From Litchfieldia sinesaloumensis (GTDB lineage: Bacteria; Bacillota; Bacilli; Bacillales; Bacillaceae_L), in contig NZ_LT732529.1 in assembly GCF_900156865.1 (NCBI RefSeq), positions 1,929,422 to 1,993,421 of the forward strand: DNA of 64,000 nt, written 5' to 3'. The translations under genes and the position numbers were made by a program. The notes below the pieces were generated by a model. The model searched no databases. It had not been told where the DNA came from and worked only from the letters and a program-made list of their open reading frames with translations. Positions 55,673-64,000 of this stretch are shown here, piece after piece (position 1 is the stretch's first letter; every line of letters starts with the position of its first letter).

Positions 55673-57019
55673 TTATTGTCTCTCCTCTATTCCAATTACT
55701 TCACAATCAAGTTGACCATCCGTAAGTTCCACTTTAATTCGCTTCCCCTGTTCGACCTGAGCCACACTCTTTACTAAATGTTTGTCCTCGTCGTATACAA
55801 GACTATAGCCTCGATCCATTATTTTCAATGGACTAAGCGCTTCTAATTTTGACAAAGTTGATGAAAAAACAAATTGCTTTTGTTTTAAAAGTTGCGAGAA
55901 TTCCTTTACGAGCATTTTAGTATGCATGTCGTTTTTTTGTTTGGCTTGAATGAGCTTTTCATTTGGATGGTTATGCAATAGTCCTAGCTTGAGCTTTTGA
56001 AACTTCTCTTGTTTACGTGCAAGTGTCAATGCACCTTCACGTTCTAAACGGTCGACCATACGATCAAGTTGTTGTTGCTTTTGATCATATAAATTTCGAG
56101 GGAATCGAAAAGCATAGGATTTTTTTAATGTATCCAAGCGTTTTGAATCACTTACGAGTTTCTCTTTCATAGCACGTAATAAACGGGTATGCCTTACTAA
56201 TAACCGCTCCGAAAGCTCAGCCATATGTGGAACAGCTAATTCAGCTGCTCCAGTTGGTGTCGGTGCACGAAGATCCGCTACAAAATCTGCAATGGTTATA
56301 TCTGTTTCATGTCCCACTGCTGAAATAATAGGTACTTTCGATTCGAAAATAGCCCTTGCAACGATTTCCTCATTGAATGCCCAGAGCTCCTCAATAGAGC
56401 CTCCTCCACGACCAACAATTAACACATCAATATTCCCAAATTCATTTGCTTTTTTAATGGCATCTACTACTGAAGGTCCCGCATTAACGCCTTGGACTAA
56501 CGCGGGGAAGACTATTACCTTCGCGATTGGGTATCTACGTCTTATCGTCGTAATAATATCACGGATTGCCGCACCTGTTGGTGATGTGACTATGCCAATA
56601 TAATTCGGTATTTTAGGGATTGGCTTTTTGTAACGTTCTGAGAATAGTCCTTCTGTCTCAAGACGCTTTTTCATTTCTTCGTAAGCTAAATATAAGTTTC
56701 CAATCCCATCTGGCTGCATTTCTTTTACATAGAGTTGATAGTTCCCGTTCGATTCAAAGACTGTAACTTCACCGCGAAGAAGAACCTTCATCCCATTTTC
56801 AGGTGTGAACTTCAAATCGCGATTATAGCCTGCAAACATAACGGACTGAATTCTCGCTTGTTCATCCTTAATTGTAAAATACATATGTCCACGACTATGT
56901 GCTTTAAAGTTCGATATTTCCCCCTTCAACCAAATATCCTGAAGATGGGGGTCTGCATCGAATTTACGTTTAATATATTTGGTTAAGGCCGTTACAGTTA
57001 AATAACGATTCTGTTCCAT
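55673..57019 (-). CDS. xseA: Exodeoxyribonuclease VII large subunit
   Basis: The 448-residue catalytic subunit. An N-terminal OB-fold ([33 protein letters not shown]) is followed by the nuclease domain with [21 protein letters not shown] near residue 140, [16 protein letters not shown] near residue 190 and [28 protein letters not shown] near residue 235. A long coiled-coil helix region and a C-terminal beta segment end the protein. It follows folD by 13 bp and is directly followed by xseB. Confidence 0.96.
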   Translation of the reverse strand: MEQNRYLTVTALTKYIKRKFDADPHLQDIWLKGEISNFKAHSRGHMYFTIKDEQARIQSVMFAGYNRDLKFTPENGMKVLLRGEVTVFESNGNYQLYVKEMQPDGIGNLYLAYEEMKKRLETEGLFSERYKKPIPKIPNYIGIVTSPTGAAIRDIITTIRRRYPIAKVIVFPALVQGVNAGPSVVDAIKKANEFGNIDVLIVGRGGGSIEELWAFNEEIVARAIFESKVPIISAVGHETDITIADFVADLRAPTPTGAAELAVPHMAELSERLLVRHTRLLRAMKEKLVSDSKRLDTLKKSYAFRFPRNLYDQKQQQLDRMVDRLEREGALTLARKQEKFQKLKLGLLHNHPNEKLIQAKQKNDMHTKMLVKEFSQLLKQKQFVFSSTLSKLEALSPLKIMDRGYSLVYDEDKHLVKSVAQVEQGKRIKVELTDGQLDCEVIGIEERQ

Positions 57020-57032
57020 TCTACCTATATCC

Positions 57033-57899
57033 CTACTTTCTGGTAAGAAGGGCGAATTTTTTTGCGGATTGAACCGTATTGTGAAGTAGCATTGTAATAG
57101 TCATAGGACCAACTCCACCAGGTACTGGTGTAAGATAACTTGCCTTTTCTTTAGCTTCCTCAAAATTGACGTCACCGACAAGCTTTCTAGTTTCTTCAAG
57201 GCGATTTACACCCACATCGATTACGACTGCACCTTCTTTAATATAATCTCCAGGTATGAAATTTGCCCTTCCAACCGCTGCCACTAGAATATCTGCTTGG
57301 AGGGTCATTTCTTTTAAATTTGCTGTTCTAGAATGACAATACGTAACTGTTGCGTTTTCATTGAGGAAGAGTTGTCCAACTGGTTTCCCCACGATATTAC
57401 TTCTGCCGACAACTACTACATGCTTACCCTCTATTGAAATCTGCTTAGATTTTACCATTTCGATAATGCCAAATGGTGTGCACGGTAAGAAAGCATCTTG
57501 TCCAGTCATCATTCGACCGATATTGATCGGATGAAAACCATCCACATCTTTTTCAGGTGAGATTCTCTCAATTACAGCTGTTTCGTTAATGGATTTAGGT
57601 AAGGGTAACTGTACAAGAATCCCATGAATAGTAGGATCCTGGTTCAAGCGATCAATCTCACTTAATAGAAATTCTTCGGTAATTGTGTCAGGGTATTCTA
57701 ACATTAAAGAATGAATTCCTGTTTCTTGACAAGCTTTTTCCTTTCCTTTCACGTACGATCTTGAAGCTGGATCATTCCCGACTAATAACACAGCAAGACC
57801 AGGAATAATGCCTTCTTGTGATAATTTCTGTACTTCTTCCGCTATTTCCTTACGTTTTGTTTGCGCTAATTCTTTTCCACTAATTATCTCTGCTGCCAT
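57033..57899 (-). CDS. folD: Methylenetetrahydrofolate dehydrogenase/cyclohydrolase
   Basis: A bifunctional one-carbon enzyme that converts 5,10-methylene-THF to 10-formyl-THF with NADP. The 288-residue protein has [15 protein letters not shown] with the catalytic Lys near residue 56, [12 protein letters not shown], the NADP motif [16 protein letters not shown] near residue 162 and the C-terminal [15 protein letters not shown]. The ATG at 57899 gives the family start; a TTG at 57908 in the longer frame is not needed. Confidence 0.96.
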   Translation of the reverse strand: MAAEIISGKELAQTKRKEIAEEVQKLSQEGIIPGLAVLLVGNDPASRSYVKGKEKACQETGIHSLMLEYPDTITEEFLLSEIDRLNQDPTIHGILVQLPLPKSINETAVIERISPEKDVDGFHPINIGRMMTGQDAFLPCTPFGIIEMVKSKQISIEGKHVVVVGRSNIVGKPVGQLFLNENATVTYCHSRTANLKEMTLQADILVAAVGRANFIPGDYIKEGAVVIDVGVNRLEETRKLVGDVNFEEAKEKASYLTPVPGGVGPMTITMLLHNTVQSAKKFALLTRK

Positions 57900-57967
57900 T
57901 CCTCTCAACTCTCCCCAGTATATATTTTTTGCTACTTCATTCTTAAAACATAAAGGTGCAGGTTAAG

Positions 57968-58360
57968 TTACTTTACAATTGTATCTTTTACTTTTGAAAG
58001 AATTGCATTAATGAAGCGACTTGAGCTATCGTCTCCGAATTCCTTCGCAAGTTCGATTGCTTCATCAATACTAACGTTAACAGGAATCCCCTCTACATAC
58101 TTCATTTCATAAACAGCTATTCTTAAGATCGAACGGTCGACATTTGCTAGTCTTTCAAGATTCCATTTTTCAAGGTTTGCTCGTAATAAGGTATCAATTT
58201 CCTCCGAGTGTTGGACAACTCCATGCACAAGCTGCTCTAAGAAAGGATCCGAAGCTTCTTCTTCAAGTACACTTTCAATCGCTTCCTTTGGATCACACTC
58301 GCTTACATCAACTTGAAATAACGATTGTAAAGCCTTCTGTCTTGCTGTACGTCTTTTCAT
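57968..58360 (-). CDS. nusB: Transcription antitermination factor NusB
   Basis: A 130-residue all-helical protein that binds boxA RNA with NusE (S10) to support rRNA antitermination. [17 protein letters not shown] at the start carries the RNA-binding arginines. The C-terminus [33 protein letters not shown] is the family signature. AAGGAGAAAG precedes the ATG. It lies between the asp23-like gene and folD, as in B. subtilis. Confidence 0.96.
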   Translation of the reverse strand: MKRRTARQKALQSLFQVDVSECDPKEAIESVLEEEASDPFLEQLVHGVVQHSEEIDTLLRANLEKWNLERLANVDRSILRIAVYEMKYVEGIPVNVSIDEAIELAKEFGDDSSSRFINAILSKVKDTIVK

Positions 58361-58476
58361 ACTAATTCTTTCTCCTTTATGTATAGTTCCATTATCTGTT
58401 GATTTCCTACCATGTATAATATCATAAAATAATTTTAAAATAAAAACTAACAGAACTTAGTAAGGAAAAGAAAAAA

Positions 58477-58500
58477 GTCTGATAGCGTTTGCCATCAGAC
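58477..58500 (-). terminator. Terminator after the asp23-like gene
   Basis: A 10-bp stem with one mismatch (GTCTGATGGC / GCTATCAGAC, minus strand), AAAC loop, is followed by six T residues. It separates accB-accC-asp23 from nusB. Confidence 0.88.
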
Positions 58501-58512
58501 AATTTGTTTTTT

Positions 58513-58923
58513 TTACATTTCCTCTTCTACTGAAACTTCCGGTTTTTGTGACTCAAGTAATACTCCAACTACGTGGATGTTTACTTCATTTGCATCCAAA
58601 GCTGTCATATTCAATAAAGCTTGGCGTACATTATCTTGAATTTGACGTGCAACATTTGGAATGGAGACACCAAAGTTCATCACACAGTACACATCAACAA
58701 TGATTCCTGAGTCTGTGAGTTCAACTTTAACACCTTTTCCGTGGTTTTTCTTTCCTAATCTTTCCACTACTCCAGAAGCAAAGTTACCTCTCATTGAAGC
58801 TACCCCTTCAACCTCTGAAGATGCAATCCCAGCAATAACTTCGATTACCTCTGGTGCAATTTCAACCTTGCCAAGACCGTTGTTACCTTGATTCATTTCT
58901 AAAATATTCGTTTCCGCTGCCAT
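58513..58923 (-). CDS. yqhY: Asp23/Gls24 family protein (YqhY)
   Basis: A 136-residue Asp23-family protein: ISPEVIEVIAGIASSEVEGVASMRGNF-type start (here IAPEVIEVIAGIASSEVEGV), KGVKVELTDSGIIVDVYCVMNFGVSIPNVARQIQDNVRQAL in the middle. The ATG at 58923 follows GGAGG at 9 nt; the TTG at 58929 is less likely. In B. subtilis yqhY sits downstream of accBC and has been linked to control of acetyl-CoA carboxylase activity; the same order here supports that role. The biochemical function is unknown. Confidence 0.9.
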   Translation of the reverse strand: MAAETNILEMNQGNNGLGKVEIAPEVIEVIAGIASSEVEGVASMRGNFASGVVERLGKKNHGKGVKVELTDSGIIVDVYCVMNFGVSIPNVARQIQDNVRQALLNMTALDANEVNIHVVGVLLESQKPEVSVEEEM

Positions 58924-58950
58924 TAGCAAGCACCTCCTACATTTAGTGTA

Positions 58951-60300
58951 CTACTTCATTACCTCATATAATTCAAGAAATTTTGTATTGAAGTCTCCAC
59001 CAACAAATTTTTCGTGATTCATAAGCTTTAGATGGAATGGGATTGTAGTGTGTACACCTTCAATAACAAATTCACTAAGAGCTCGCTTCATTCTTGCAAT
59101 TGCTTCTTCTCTAGTTGCCCCATATGTAATGAGCTTCGCAATCATCGAATCATAATATGGAGGTATTGAATAGCCAGGATAAGCGGCCGAATCTACCCTT
59201 ACTCCTAATCCACCTGGAGGTAAGTACATTTCAATTCTACCCGGAGATGGCATAAAGTTCTTTTCTGGATTTTCGGCATTGATTCGGCATTCAATAGACC
59301 ACCCATTAAATGTTACTTCACTTTGTGTCAATGAAAGCTTTTCGCCAGATGCTACACGAATTTGCTCTTTTATTAAATCTACTCCTGTTACCATCTCAGT
59401 AACTGGATGCTCAACCTGAATTCTTGTATTCATTTCCATGAAGTAGAAATCATCATTTACATGATCATAGATGAACTCAATTGTTCCAGCTCCAGAGTAG
59501 TCAACAGCTTTCGCTGCTTTCACTGCAGCCTCACCCATTTTTTGTCGAGTTGCCTCATTTAAAGCAGGAGATGGAGTTTCTTCTACTAGTTTTTGCAAAC
59601 GACGTTGAATGGAGCAATCTCTCTCTCCTAAATGTATCACATTTCCATGGTTATCTGCTAATACTTGTATCTCAACATGACGGAAATCTTGAATATATTT
59701 TTCAATATAGACACCTGGGTTTCCAAAAGCAGTTGCTGCTTCCTGCTGCGTAATGTTAATTCCCTTAACCAGGTCCTCTTCATTTTTCGCAACACGAATA
59801 CCTTTTCCACCTCCACCAGCGGTTGCTTTAATGATAACTGGATACCCCATATCATTTGCAAGCGCGATAGCTTCAGCTGTATCCTTTATGATTCCTTGTG
59901 AACCAGGAACAATAGGTACACCGGCTTCTCTCATCGTTTCACGGGCAACGTCCTTTGTCCCCATTTTATTAATTGCTTCAGGGCTAGGGCCAATAAATGT
60001 TAGATTGACCTCACGACAAAGCTCTGCAAAATCTGCATTTTCTGCTAAAAAGCCATATCCAGGGTGAATTCCTTCACTTTCTGTCAGCTTTGCAACACTA
60101 ATAATATTTGTAAAGTTTAAATAGCTATCTTTTGAAGATTTTGGTCCTATACAATAGGCCTCATCTGCCAATTGAACGTGAAGTGATTCACGGTCTGCCT
60201 CAGAGAAGACTGCTACTGTTTCAATTCCAAGCTCTTTGCAAGCACGAATGATTCGAACTGCAATTTCTCCTCGGTTTGCTATTAGTATTTTTTTTAACAT
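58951..60300 (-). CDS. accC: Biotin carboxylase subunit of acetyl-CoA carboxylase
   Basis: An ATP-grasp enzyme that carboxylates biotin on AccB. The 449-residue protein has [23 protein letters not shown] at the start, the glycine-rich ATP loop [13 protein letters not shown] near residue 160, [35 protein letters not shown] near residue 200 and [20 protein letters not shown] near residue 285. AAGGAGCGA precedes the ATG. It is cotranscribed with accB, and could also supply a biotin carboxylase for the yqjD carboxyltransferase. Confidence 0.97.
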   Translation of the reverse strand: MLKKILIANRGEIAVRIIRACKELGIETVAVFSEADRESLHVQLADEAYCIGPKSSKDSYLNFTNIISVAKLTESEGIHPGYGFLAENADFAELCREVNLTFIGPSPEAINKMGTKDVARETMREAGVPIVPGSQGIIKDTAEAIALANDMGYPVIIKATAGGGGKGIRVAKNEEDLVKGINITQQEAATAFGNPGVYIEKYIQDFRHVEIQVLADNHGNVIHLGERDCSIQRRLQKLVEETPSPALNEATRQKMGEAAVKAAKAVDYSGAGTIEFIYDHVNDDFYFMEMNTRIQVEHPVTEMVTGVDLIKEQIRVASGEKLSLTQSEVTFNGWSIECRINAENPEKNFMPSPGRIEMYLPPGGLGVRVDSAAYPGYSIPPYYDSMIAKLITYGATREEAIARMKRALSEFVIEGVHTTIPFHLKLMNHEKFVGGDFNTKFLELYEVMK

Positions 60301-60330
60301 GATGGTCGCTCCTTACTTTTTAAACAAACA

Positions 60331-60834
60331 TTATGCTTTTACTAGGAATAATGGTTGACCATATTCCACAAGCTGACCGTTCTCAACTAAGATTTCAACA
60401 ATTTCACCGTTTACTTCTGCTTCAATTTCATTAAATAGTTTCATGGCTTCTACGATACAGACAACTGTATCTTCTGCTACTTTATCACCTTTTTTAACAT
60501 AAACATCAGCATCAGGTGATGGAGATGTGTAGAAAGTACCTACCATAGGAGAAACAATTTTATGTAAATTATCCTCTACAACTGGTGCTGCTGCAATAGG
60601 TTCTGCTTGAACTTGTTGTGGCTGAGCCGGTTGAACAGCTGGCTGAACAACTTCTGTAACAGCCGGAGCCACTGGTTGTGCTTGCACATTGCTTTCAACA
60701 ACTGTTTGAGCTGCTGTTTCTTTCACTTTTTTCTTCATTTTAATTTTTGATCCTTCACTCTCAAATGAGAATTCATCGATATTTGACTGATCAACTAACT
60801 TAATTAGCTCACGTAGCTCTTGAATTTTAAACAT
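60331..60834 (-). CDS. accB: Biotin carboxyl carrier protein of acetyl-CoA carboxylase
   Basis: A 167-residue carrier. Residues 1-40 form an N-terminal helical segment ([22 protein letters not shown]), followed by a Pro/Ala/Gln/Val-rich flexible linker (about 45-90) and a biotinyl domain ending in [30 protein letters not shown]. The biotinylated Lys is in EAMK near residue 132. It is the first gene of accB-accC-yqhY. Confidence 0.97.
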   Translation of the reverse strand: MFKIQELRELIKLVDQSNIDEFSFESEGSKIKMKKKVKETAAQTVVESNVQAQPVAPAVTEVVQPAVQPAQPQQVQAEPIAAAPVVEDNLHKIVSPMVGTFYTSPSPDADVYVKKGDKVAEDTVVCIVEAMKLFNEIEAEVNGEIVEILVENGQLVEYGQPLFLVKA

Positions 60835-61008
60835 TTGTTACACTCCTTATGAATAACCAAGATATATTACAAAAGATGAGAACAGCATTTTATTGCTAGT
60901 ATTAGTACCACATACTAACATGATACGATACTTAAATCTATCTTTTCAATATTTTACGGAGATTTTTTATAAAAACATTAAATCCATATATTTCTAAATG
61001 ACAAATAA

Positions 61009-61031
61009 AAGCACGGCATTATGCCGTGCTT
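61009..61031 (-). terminator. Terminator of the spoIIIA operon
   Basis: A perfect 11-bp stem (AAGCACGGCAT / ATGCCGTGCTT) with a one-base centre is followed by TTTATTT on the minus strand, just after spoIIIAH. Confidence 0.87.
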
Positions 61032-61040
61032 AACAATCTA

Positions 61041-61637
61041 TTACTTTTCTTTTTCACCAGTTAATTCAAACTCTACCGCTACATTCTGAAGCTCTCCTAA
61101 TTCACTACGAACAAGACGTAAGATTTCATTTGCAGCTTGTTTAGAGCTTTCCACCGATTTAACAGTAATCTTAATTTTGTCACCCTCTACGCGAACTAAC
61201 GCATCCTCGTAATTATTTCCTTTAATTAACATCTCAATGATTCTTTCTTTAGTTTCAATGTCATCAAGCTTCTTTAGCTCATCATATGCTTTTAACTTTT
61301 GATCTGCTGTTAGTTCTGTAGAAGCTGTTTGAGATTCTAGGTTGCTTCTTAATTTACTGCGATGCTCATCAATTTCTAGTCGTAATGCAGCGAACATATC
61401 ATCATCGGAAACAGAAGAAATCACATTGCCTTCTTCATCTTCTTCGACAGTTACACTAGCACCATCCTTATTTTCAGTGGCTGTTTCCACATTTTCCTTC
61501 GAAGTATCTTCCTGCTCTTCCTGCTCAACAGCAGCCATATTCGGATTGTTTTCAGGAGTAGTAATATAATAGACTGACAATACAACTACCAAGCTTAACA
61601 TTGTTAATAACCATACCGTTTGCTTTTTCAATAACAT
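61041..61637 (-). CDS. spoIIIAH: Stage III sporulation protein AH
   Basis: The mother-cell part of the SpoIIIAH-SpoIIQ channel that joins mother cell and forespore across the septum. From the ATG at 61637 it is 198 residues: one N-terminal membrane helix (VWLLTMLSLVVVLSVYYI), an acidic linker rich in Glu and Asp, then a YscJ/FliF-like ring domain. The frame extends to 61718 inside spoIIIAG, but GAAGGGGG upstream of 61637 and the family N-terminus MLLKKQTVW fix the start, 1 bp after the spoIIIAG stop. Confidence 0.94.
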   Translation of the reverse strand: MLLKKQTVWLLTMLSLVVVLSVYYITTPENNPNMAAVEQEEQEDTSKENVETATENKDGASVTVEEDEEGNVISSVSDDDMFAALRLEIDEHRSKLRSNLESQTASTELTADQKLKAYDELKKLDDIETKERIIEMLIKGNNYEDALVRVEGDKIKITVKSVESSKQAANEILRLVRSELGELQNVAVEFELTGEKEK

Positions 61638-61638
61638 T

Positions 61639-62313
61639 TTATGAATCCCCCTTCGTTTTCCTTGGTACAACTGCAACTTTATGATTTGGAACATCAAATC
61701 CCTTTGTAACAGCTTCAACTACCATTTGTTTTATTTTGGCGTTCTCAACACCTTTTGCGACGATTAAAACACTTCGAATCTCAGGCTTTTCAATTTTCAA
61801 GACAATTGGTGTTTCAGAATCGCCACTACGGATGATGACAACTTGTTCATCTTTAGTTAAATCCTCGACTTGCCGCTTCCCACCATCCCGATCCTCCTCA
61901 TTTGTGAGTTGACTTTGAGTGACGGTGTTTTTTTCCAGTATCTTTGTTTCCGTAGCATCTACACTAACAGAAACAATCACATCTTCTACCCCAGCAATGG
62001 CTTCTAATGACTCTTTAAGCTCATTCTCATAACGATCCTCGTATTTAGAAATTGCATTATTCAGATCGTCATCCTTTTGCCCTCCAAATGTTGGTTCATC
62101 CTTGCTAACTACTTCAGTTGAAGAAGAAGCTGGCAAGACTGAAGATGGTGTATCACCTGTGAACAGGTTACTTATTAACATAAAGGCTATTCCAACTGCT
62201 AATAAAAGTAAGAAATATTGGTTTTTTTTGTTTCCTTTTTTATCTGGTGGATCATCTTTGGATCCGGAGAACATCCCTTTGATTGTATTTAAAATTCCTT
62301 TGTCCTTATCCAT
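61639..62313 (-). CDS. spoIIIAG: Stage III sporulation protein AG
   Basis: A 224-residue ring-forming protein of the forespore feeding channel. A basic N-terminal tail, one membrane helix (QYFLLLLAVGIAFMLISNLF, about residues 32-51), then an extracellular domain with SKYEDRYENELKESLEAIAGVEDVIVSVSVDATETKILEKNT and a C-terminal RSVLIVAKGVENAKIKQMVVEAVTKGFDV segment, similar to FliF/YscJ ring-building motifs. GGGGGGAAAGAG precedes the ATG. Confidence 0.95.
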   Translation of the reverse strand: MDKDKGILNTIKGMFSGSKDDPPDKKGNKKNQYFLLLLAVGIAFMLISNLFTGDTPSSVLPASSSTEVVSKDEPTFGGQKDDDLNNAISKYEDRYENELKESLEAIAGVEDVIVSVSVDATETKILEKNTVTQSQLTNEEDRDGGKRQVEDLTKDEQVVIIRSGDSETPIVLKIEKPEIRSVLIVAKGVENAKIKQMVVEAVTKGFDVPNHKVAVVPRKTKGDS

Positions 62314-62316
62314 TTA

Positions 62317-62967
62317 CTACTCTTTCCCCCCTTCCACAGTGACTACGATTTTTTCTGGGTCCATTTCCCATCTAGTAGATAATGATTTTGTGATTGTTTT
62401 GACGTTGGTTTGATCGACGTCTTTAGCTATTGGTTCATTCTGTTTGGAGGTATCAATCTCTACTGGTTTCACTACTGGGACATCATCAGGCTCGGCTGTC
62501 TCCTTTGATAACACCACCTCGATTGACTGAATGTCATCCAAGAATTCATCCAGAGTAACAGTCTCCTTAACGTCGACTGCACTTGAAAGGAACACATTTA
62601 CCTTTTGAACATTTAAATCATATTCGTTTTGCACCAACTCCTCTTCCACTTCAGATTCCAATTGGACAGCCATTGTTTCTAAAATATATGCACGTTGTGA
62701 GGCTTGTATTTCTTTTTTCTTCAAATCTATTAAATTTTCTAGATTTTTTTCATCTTGAACAGGTTTTAGATTGATATTTAACAAGGCTTGGTCCAAATCT
62801 GTTTTAAAAAGTGAGAACAACGGAGTTAAGATAATCATGATTAGTAGTAGCCCTGTCACCATTTTTACGTATTTGCGCATACTTGAACTTGGAAGAAGCA
62901 TGTCCACAATGGTCGCAAGCAAAATAAATAAGATAATATTTGTTACCCATTCAGCAATAAAACTCAG
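62317..62967 (-). CDS. spoIIIAF: Stage III sporulation protein AF (probable CTG start)
   Basis: A membrane protein of the SpoIIIA complex with two N-terminal membrane helices and a soluble C-terminal domain. The usual frame would start at a TTG (62922), inside the first helix. Reading further upstream in frame gives LSFIAEWVTNIILFILLATI, the family N-terminus (B. subtilis begins MDFLTEWMTNIILFILF). The first codon there is CTG at 62967, 9 nt after GGAGG; an in-frame TGA lies three codons before it. No ATG, GTG or better-placed TTG exists, so CTG (or the ATT three codons on) is probably the initiator. The resulting protein has 216 residues. Confidence 0.85.
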   Translation of the reverse strand: MSFIAEWVTNIILFILLATIVDMLLPSSSMRKYVKMVTGLLLIMIILTPLFSLFKTDLDQALLNINLKPVQDEKNLENLIDLKKKEIQASQRAYILETMAVQLESEVEEELVQNEYDLNVQKVNVFLSSAVDVKETVTLDEFLDDIQSIEVVLSKETAEPDDVPVVKPVEIDTSKQNEPIAKDVDQTNVKTITKSLSTRWEMDPEKIVVTVEGGKE

Positions 62968-62993
62968 ATGTCCTCACCTCCAAGACCTTTTGT

Positions 62994-64000
62994 CTACCTG
63001 ACCATTAACGTCAGATTTCCTGCCGCGATAATAACCGTGATACTAAGGAAAAACATCAAGGATACAATCGCTAATGCAGCAAAAATATAAACAACACTCT
63101 TACTGATAATATCTAAGCAAGCAATTACTGGACCTCCGCCTAAAGGCTGTAGTAATGCGGCTGCCAGTTTGTAGATGATTGCAAGTGACAACACTTTAAT
63201 AGCAGGAAACACCGCAATCAACAAAAGGATAACGACTCCAAAGATTCCTACCGTGTTTTTTAAAATCACTGAGGCACTTATTACGGTATCAGTCGCATCT
63301 GTAAACATTCGCCCGATCACTGGGATAAAATTCCCGGTAATAAATTTTGCAGTCCGAATCGTGATACCATCTGCAACAGCAGTTGTTGTACCTTGGACGG
63401 ATATAACGCCCAAGAAGATAGTTAGAAACACCCCAATGATGCCAATACTCACATTTCGGAGTAACTGAGCAAGCTGTGTCACCTTGTACTGCTCACTCAA
63501 GGTACTAACAATACTCAATAATGCGGACATAAATAACAGGGGTAAGACGATATATTGAATGAGCAGCCCGCTCGTGTTCATTAAAAATAAGATCAGTGGA
63601 TGGAAAAAAGCAGCAGATGCAATTCCACCTGATGATGCTACTAATGCGAGTAATAATGGAACAAGTGCTAATATAAAATTAATCATCGTTTGGATGGCCT
63701 CCTCGGTGTACATGATAGCAACCCGGAAGCTATTTAGGGCGATGATGATTAACACCATGTAGACAATCGAGTAGGCGACCTTACTCACGGTACTTTTTTC
63801 AAATGAATTTTGTAGTGTTTGTAAAAACATACTGAAAATCGTAAGCATGATCAGAGTACTAAGCAGCTTTCCATTTGTAATTAACTCGTGGAACACGAAT
63901 TTGACGAGCCCTAGCATCCATTCCTTTAATGACAGCTCTTTTTCTCCGCGGATGAATTCTAGTAAACTGCCTTTCTGGCTATCAGGTAAATAGCCTCCAT
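62994..64000 (-). CDS. spoIIIAE: Stage III sporulation protein AE (5' partial)
   Basis: A polytopic membrane protein of the SpoIIIA complex. The C-terminal 335 codons lie in the window; the frame stays open to the window edge (beginning GGYLPDSQKGSLLEFIRGEK), so the N-terminal part is missing. About seven membrane segments are visible, with the conserved FITGNFIPVIGRMFTDATDTVISASVILKNTVG and LLQPLGGGPVIACLDIISKS near the end. SpoIIIAE is needed for the mother cell-forespore channel and sigma-G activity. The gene order AE-AF-AG-AH is canonical. Confidence 0.96.
   Translation of the reverse strand, partial: GGYLPDSQKGSLLEFIRGEKELSLKEWMLGLVKFVFHELITNGKLLSTLIMLTIFSMFLQTLQNSFEKSTVSKVAYSIVYMVLIIIALNSFRVAIMYTEEAIQTMINFILALVPLLLALVASSGGIASAAFFHPLILFLMNTSGLLIQYIVLPLLFMSALLSIVSTLSEQYKVTQLAQLLRNVSIGIIGVFLTIFLGVISVQGTTTAVADGITIRTAKFITGNFIPVIGRMFTDATDTVISASVILKNTVGIFGVVILLLIAVFPAIKVLSLAIIYKLAAALLQPLGGGPVIACLDIISKSVVYIFAALAIVSLMFFLSITVIIAAGNLTLMVR

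Noticed and set aside
61639-61718. Long spoIIIAH start overlapping spoIIIAG by 80 bp
   Set aside because: The extra N-terminal residues have no family counterpart, and the ATG at 61637 has a proper ribosome binding site immediately after the spoIIIAG stop.

Overview
The window is a stretch of low-GC chromosome from an endospore-forming member of the Bacillaceae. The support is spo0A, spoIVB and the spoIIIAE-AH genes, bacilliredoxin BrxB, A+T-rich intergenic DNA with strong GGAGG ribosome binding sites, and a gene order that closely follows the yqj-yqi-spo0A-spoIIIA region of Bacillus subtilis. I see no prophage, insertion sequence, CRISPR array, tRNA or rRNA. Most of the window is conserved core; the novelty is in intergenic sites, a tandem repeat, small genes and start codons.

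Layout. (1) 1-7 kb: end of a duplicated membrane protein, two GNAT acetyltransferases, an SOS-type uvrX-yolD pair behind two LexA-like boxes, a glutathionyl-hydroquinone reductase homologue and the yqjP-yqjQ pair. (2) 7-12.8 kb, plus strand: proI behind a proline T-box, an MFS transporter, a CAP-domain protein, a secreted protein and namA. (3) 12.8-24.7 kb: a large SNF2/SWIM helicase, nfrA-like nitroreductase, rnz, zwf, dinB, a solitary CheW, a tripeptidase-like M20 peptidase and the carboxyltransferase/methylmalonyl-CoA epimerase pair. (4) 24.8-29.1 kb: the miniprotein gene prli42, yqjA, artPQR (arginine uptake) and brxB. (5) 29.3-44.7 kb: mutA-mutB-meaB, then the bkd operon ptb-bcd-buk-lpdV-bkdAA-bkdAB-bkdB with its sigma-54 activator bkdR. 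(6) 44.9-49.2 kb: DUF2627 gene, glpQ-like gene, yycC-like gene, spo0A, a roughly 590-bp array of 53-bp repeats, spoIVB. (7) 49.4-64 kb: recN, argR (ahrC), tlyA, dxs, ispA, xseB, xseA, folD, nusB, asp23-like, accC, accB, and the distal part of the spoIIIA operon.

How the genes work together. The metabolic theme is branched-chain amino acid use. Bcd, the Bkd complex, Ptb and Buk turn Leu/Ile/Val into branched acyl-CoAs and acids. Propionyl-CoA formed from Ile and Val can pass through a carboxyltransferase, methylmalonyl-CoA epimerase and the MutAB mutase (maintained by MeaB) to succinyl-CoA. Candidate CcpA (cre) sites lie upstream of all three clusters, which would tie the route to carbon catabolite repression. 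The second theme is sporulation control (Spo0A, the SpoIVB protease, the SpoIIIA channel), flanked by housekeeping isoprenoid, folate, DNA repair and fatty-acid genes.

Most interesting items: the 53-bp repeat array whose minus strand carries a chain of about 17-codon mini-ORFs with overlapping stop and start codons; a spoIIIAF start that appears to use CTG; the cre sites; a perfect 14-bp palindrome upstream of the epimerase gene; an ARG-box-like site on the artP promoter; and a plus-strand hairpin and T-run between brxB and meaB that belongs to no annotated gene. Several start codons were moved to positions with a proper ribosome binding site.
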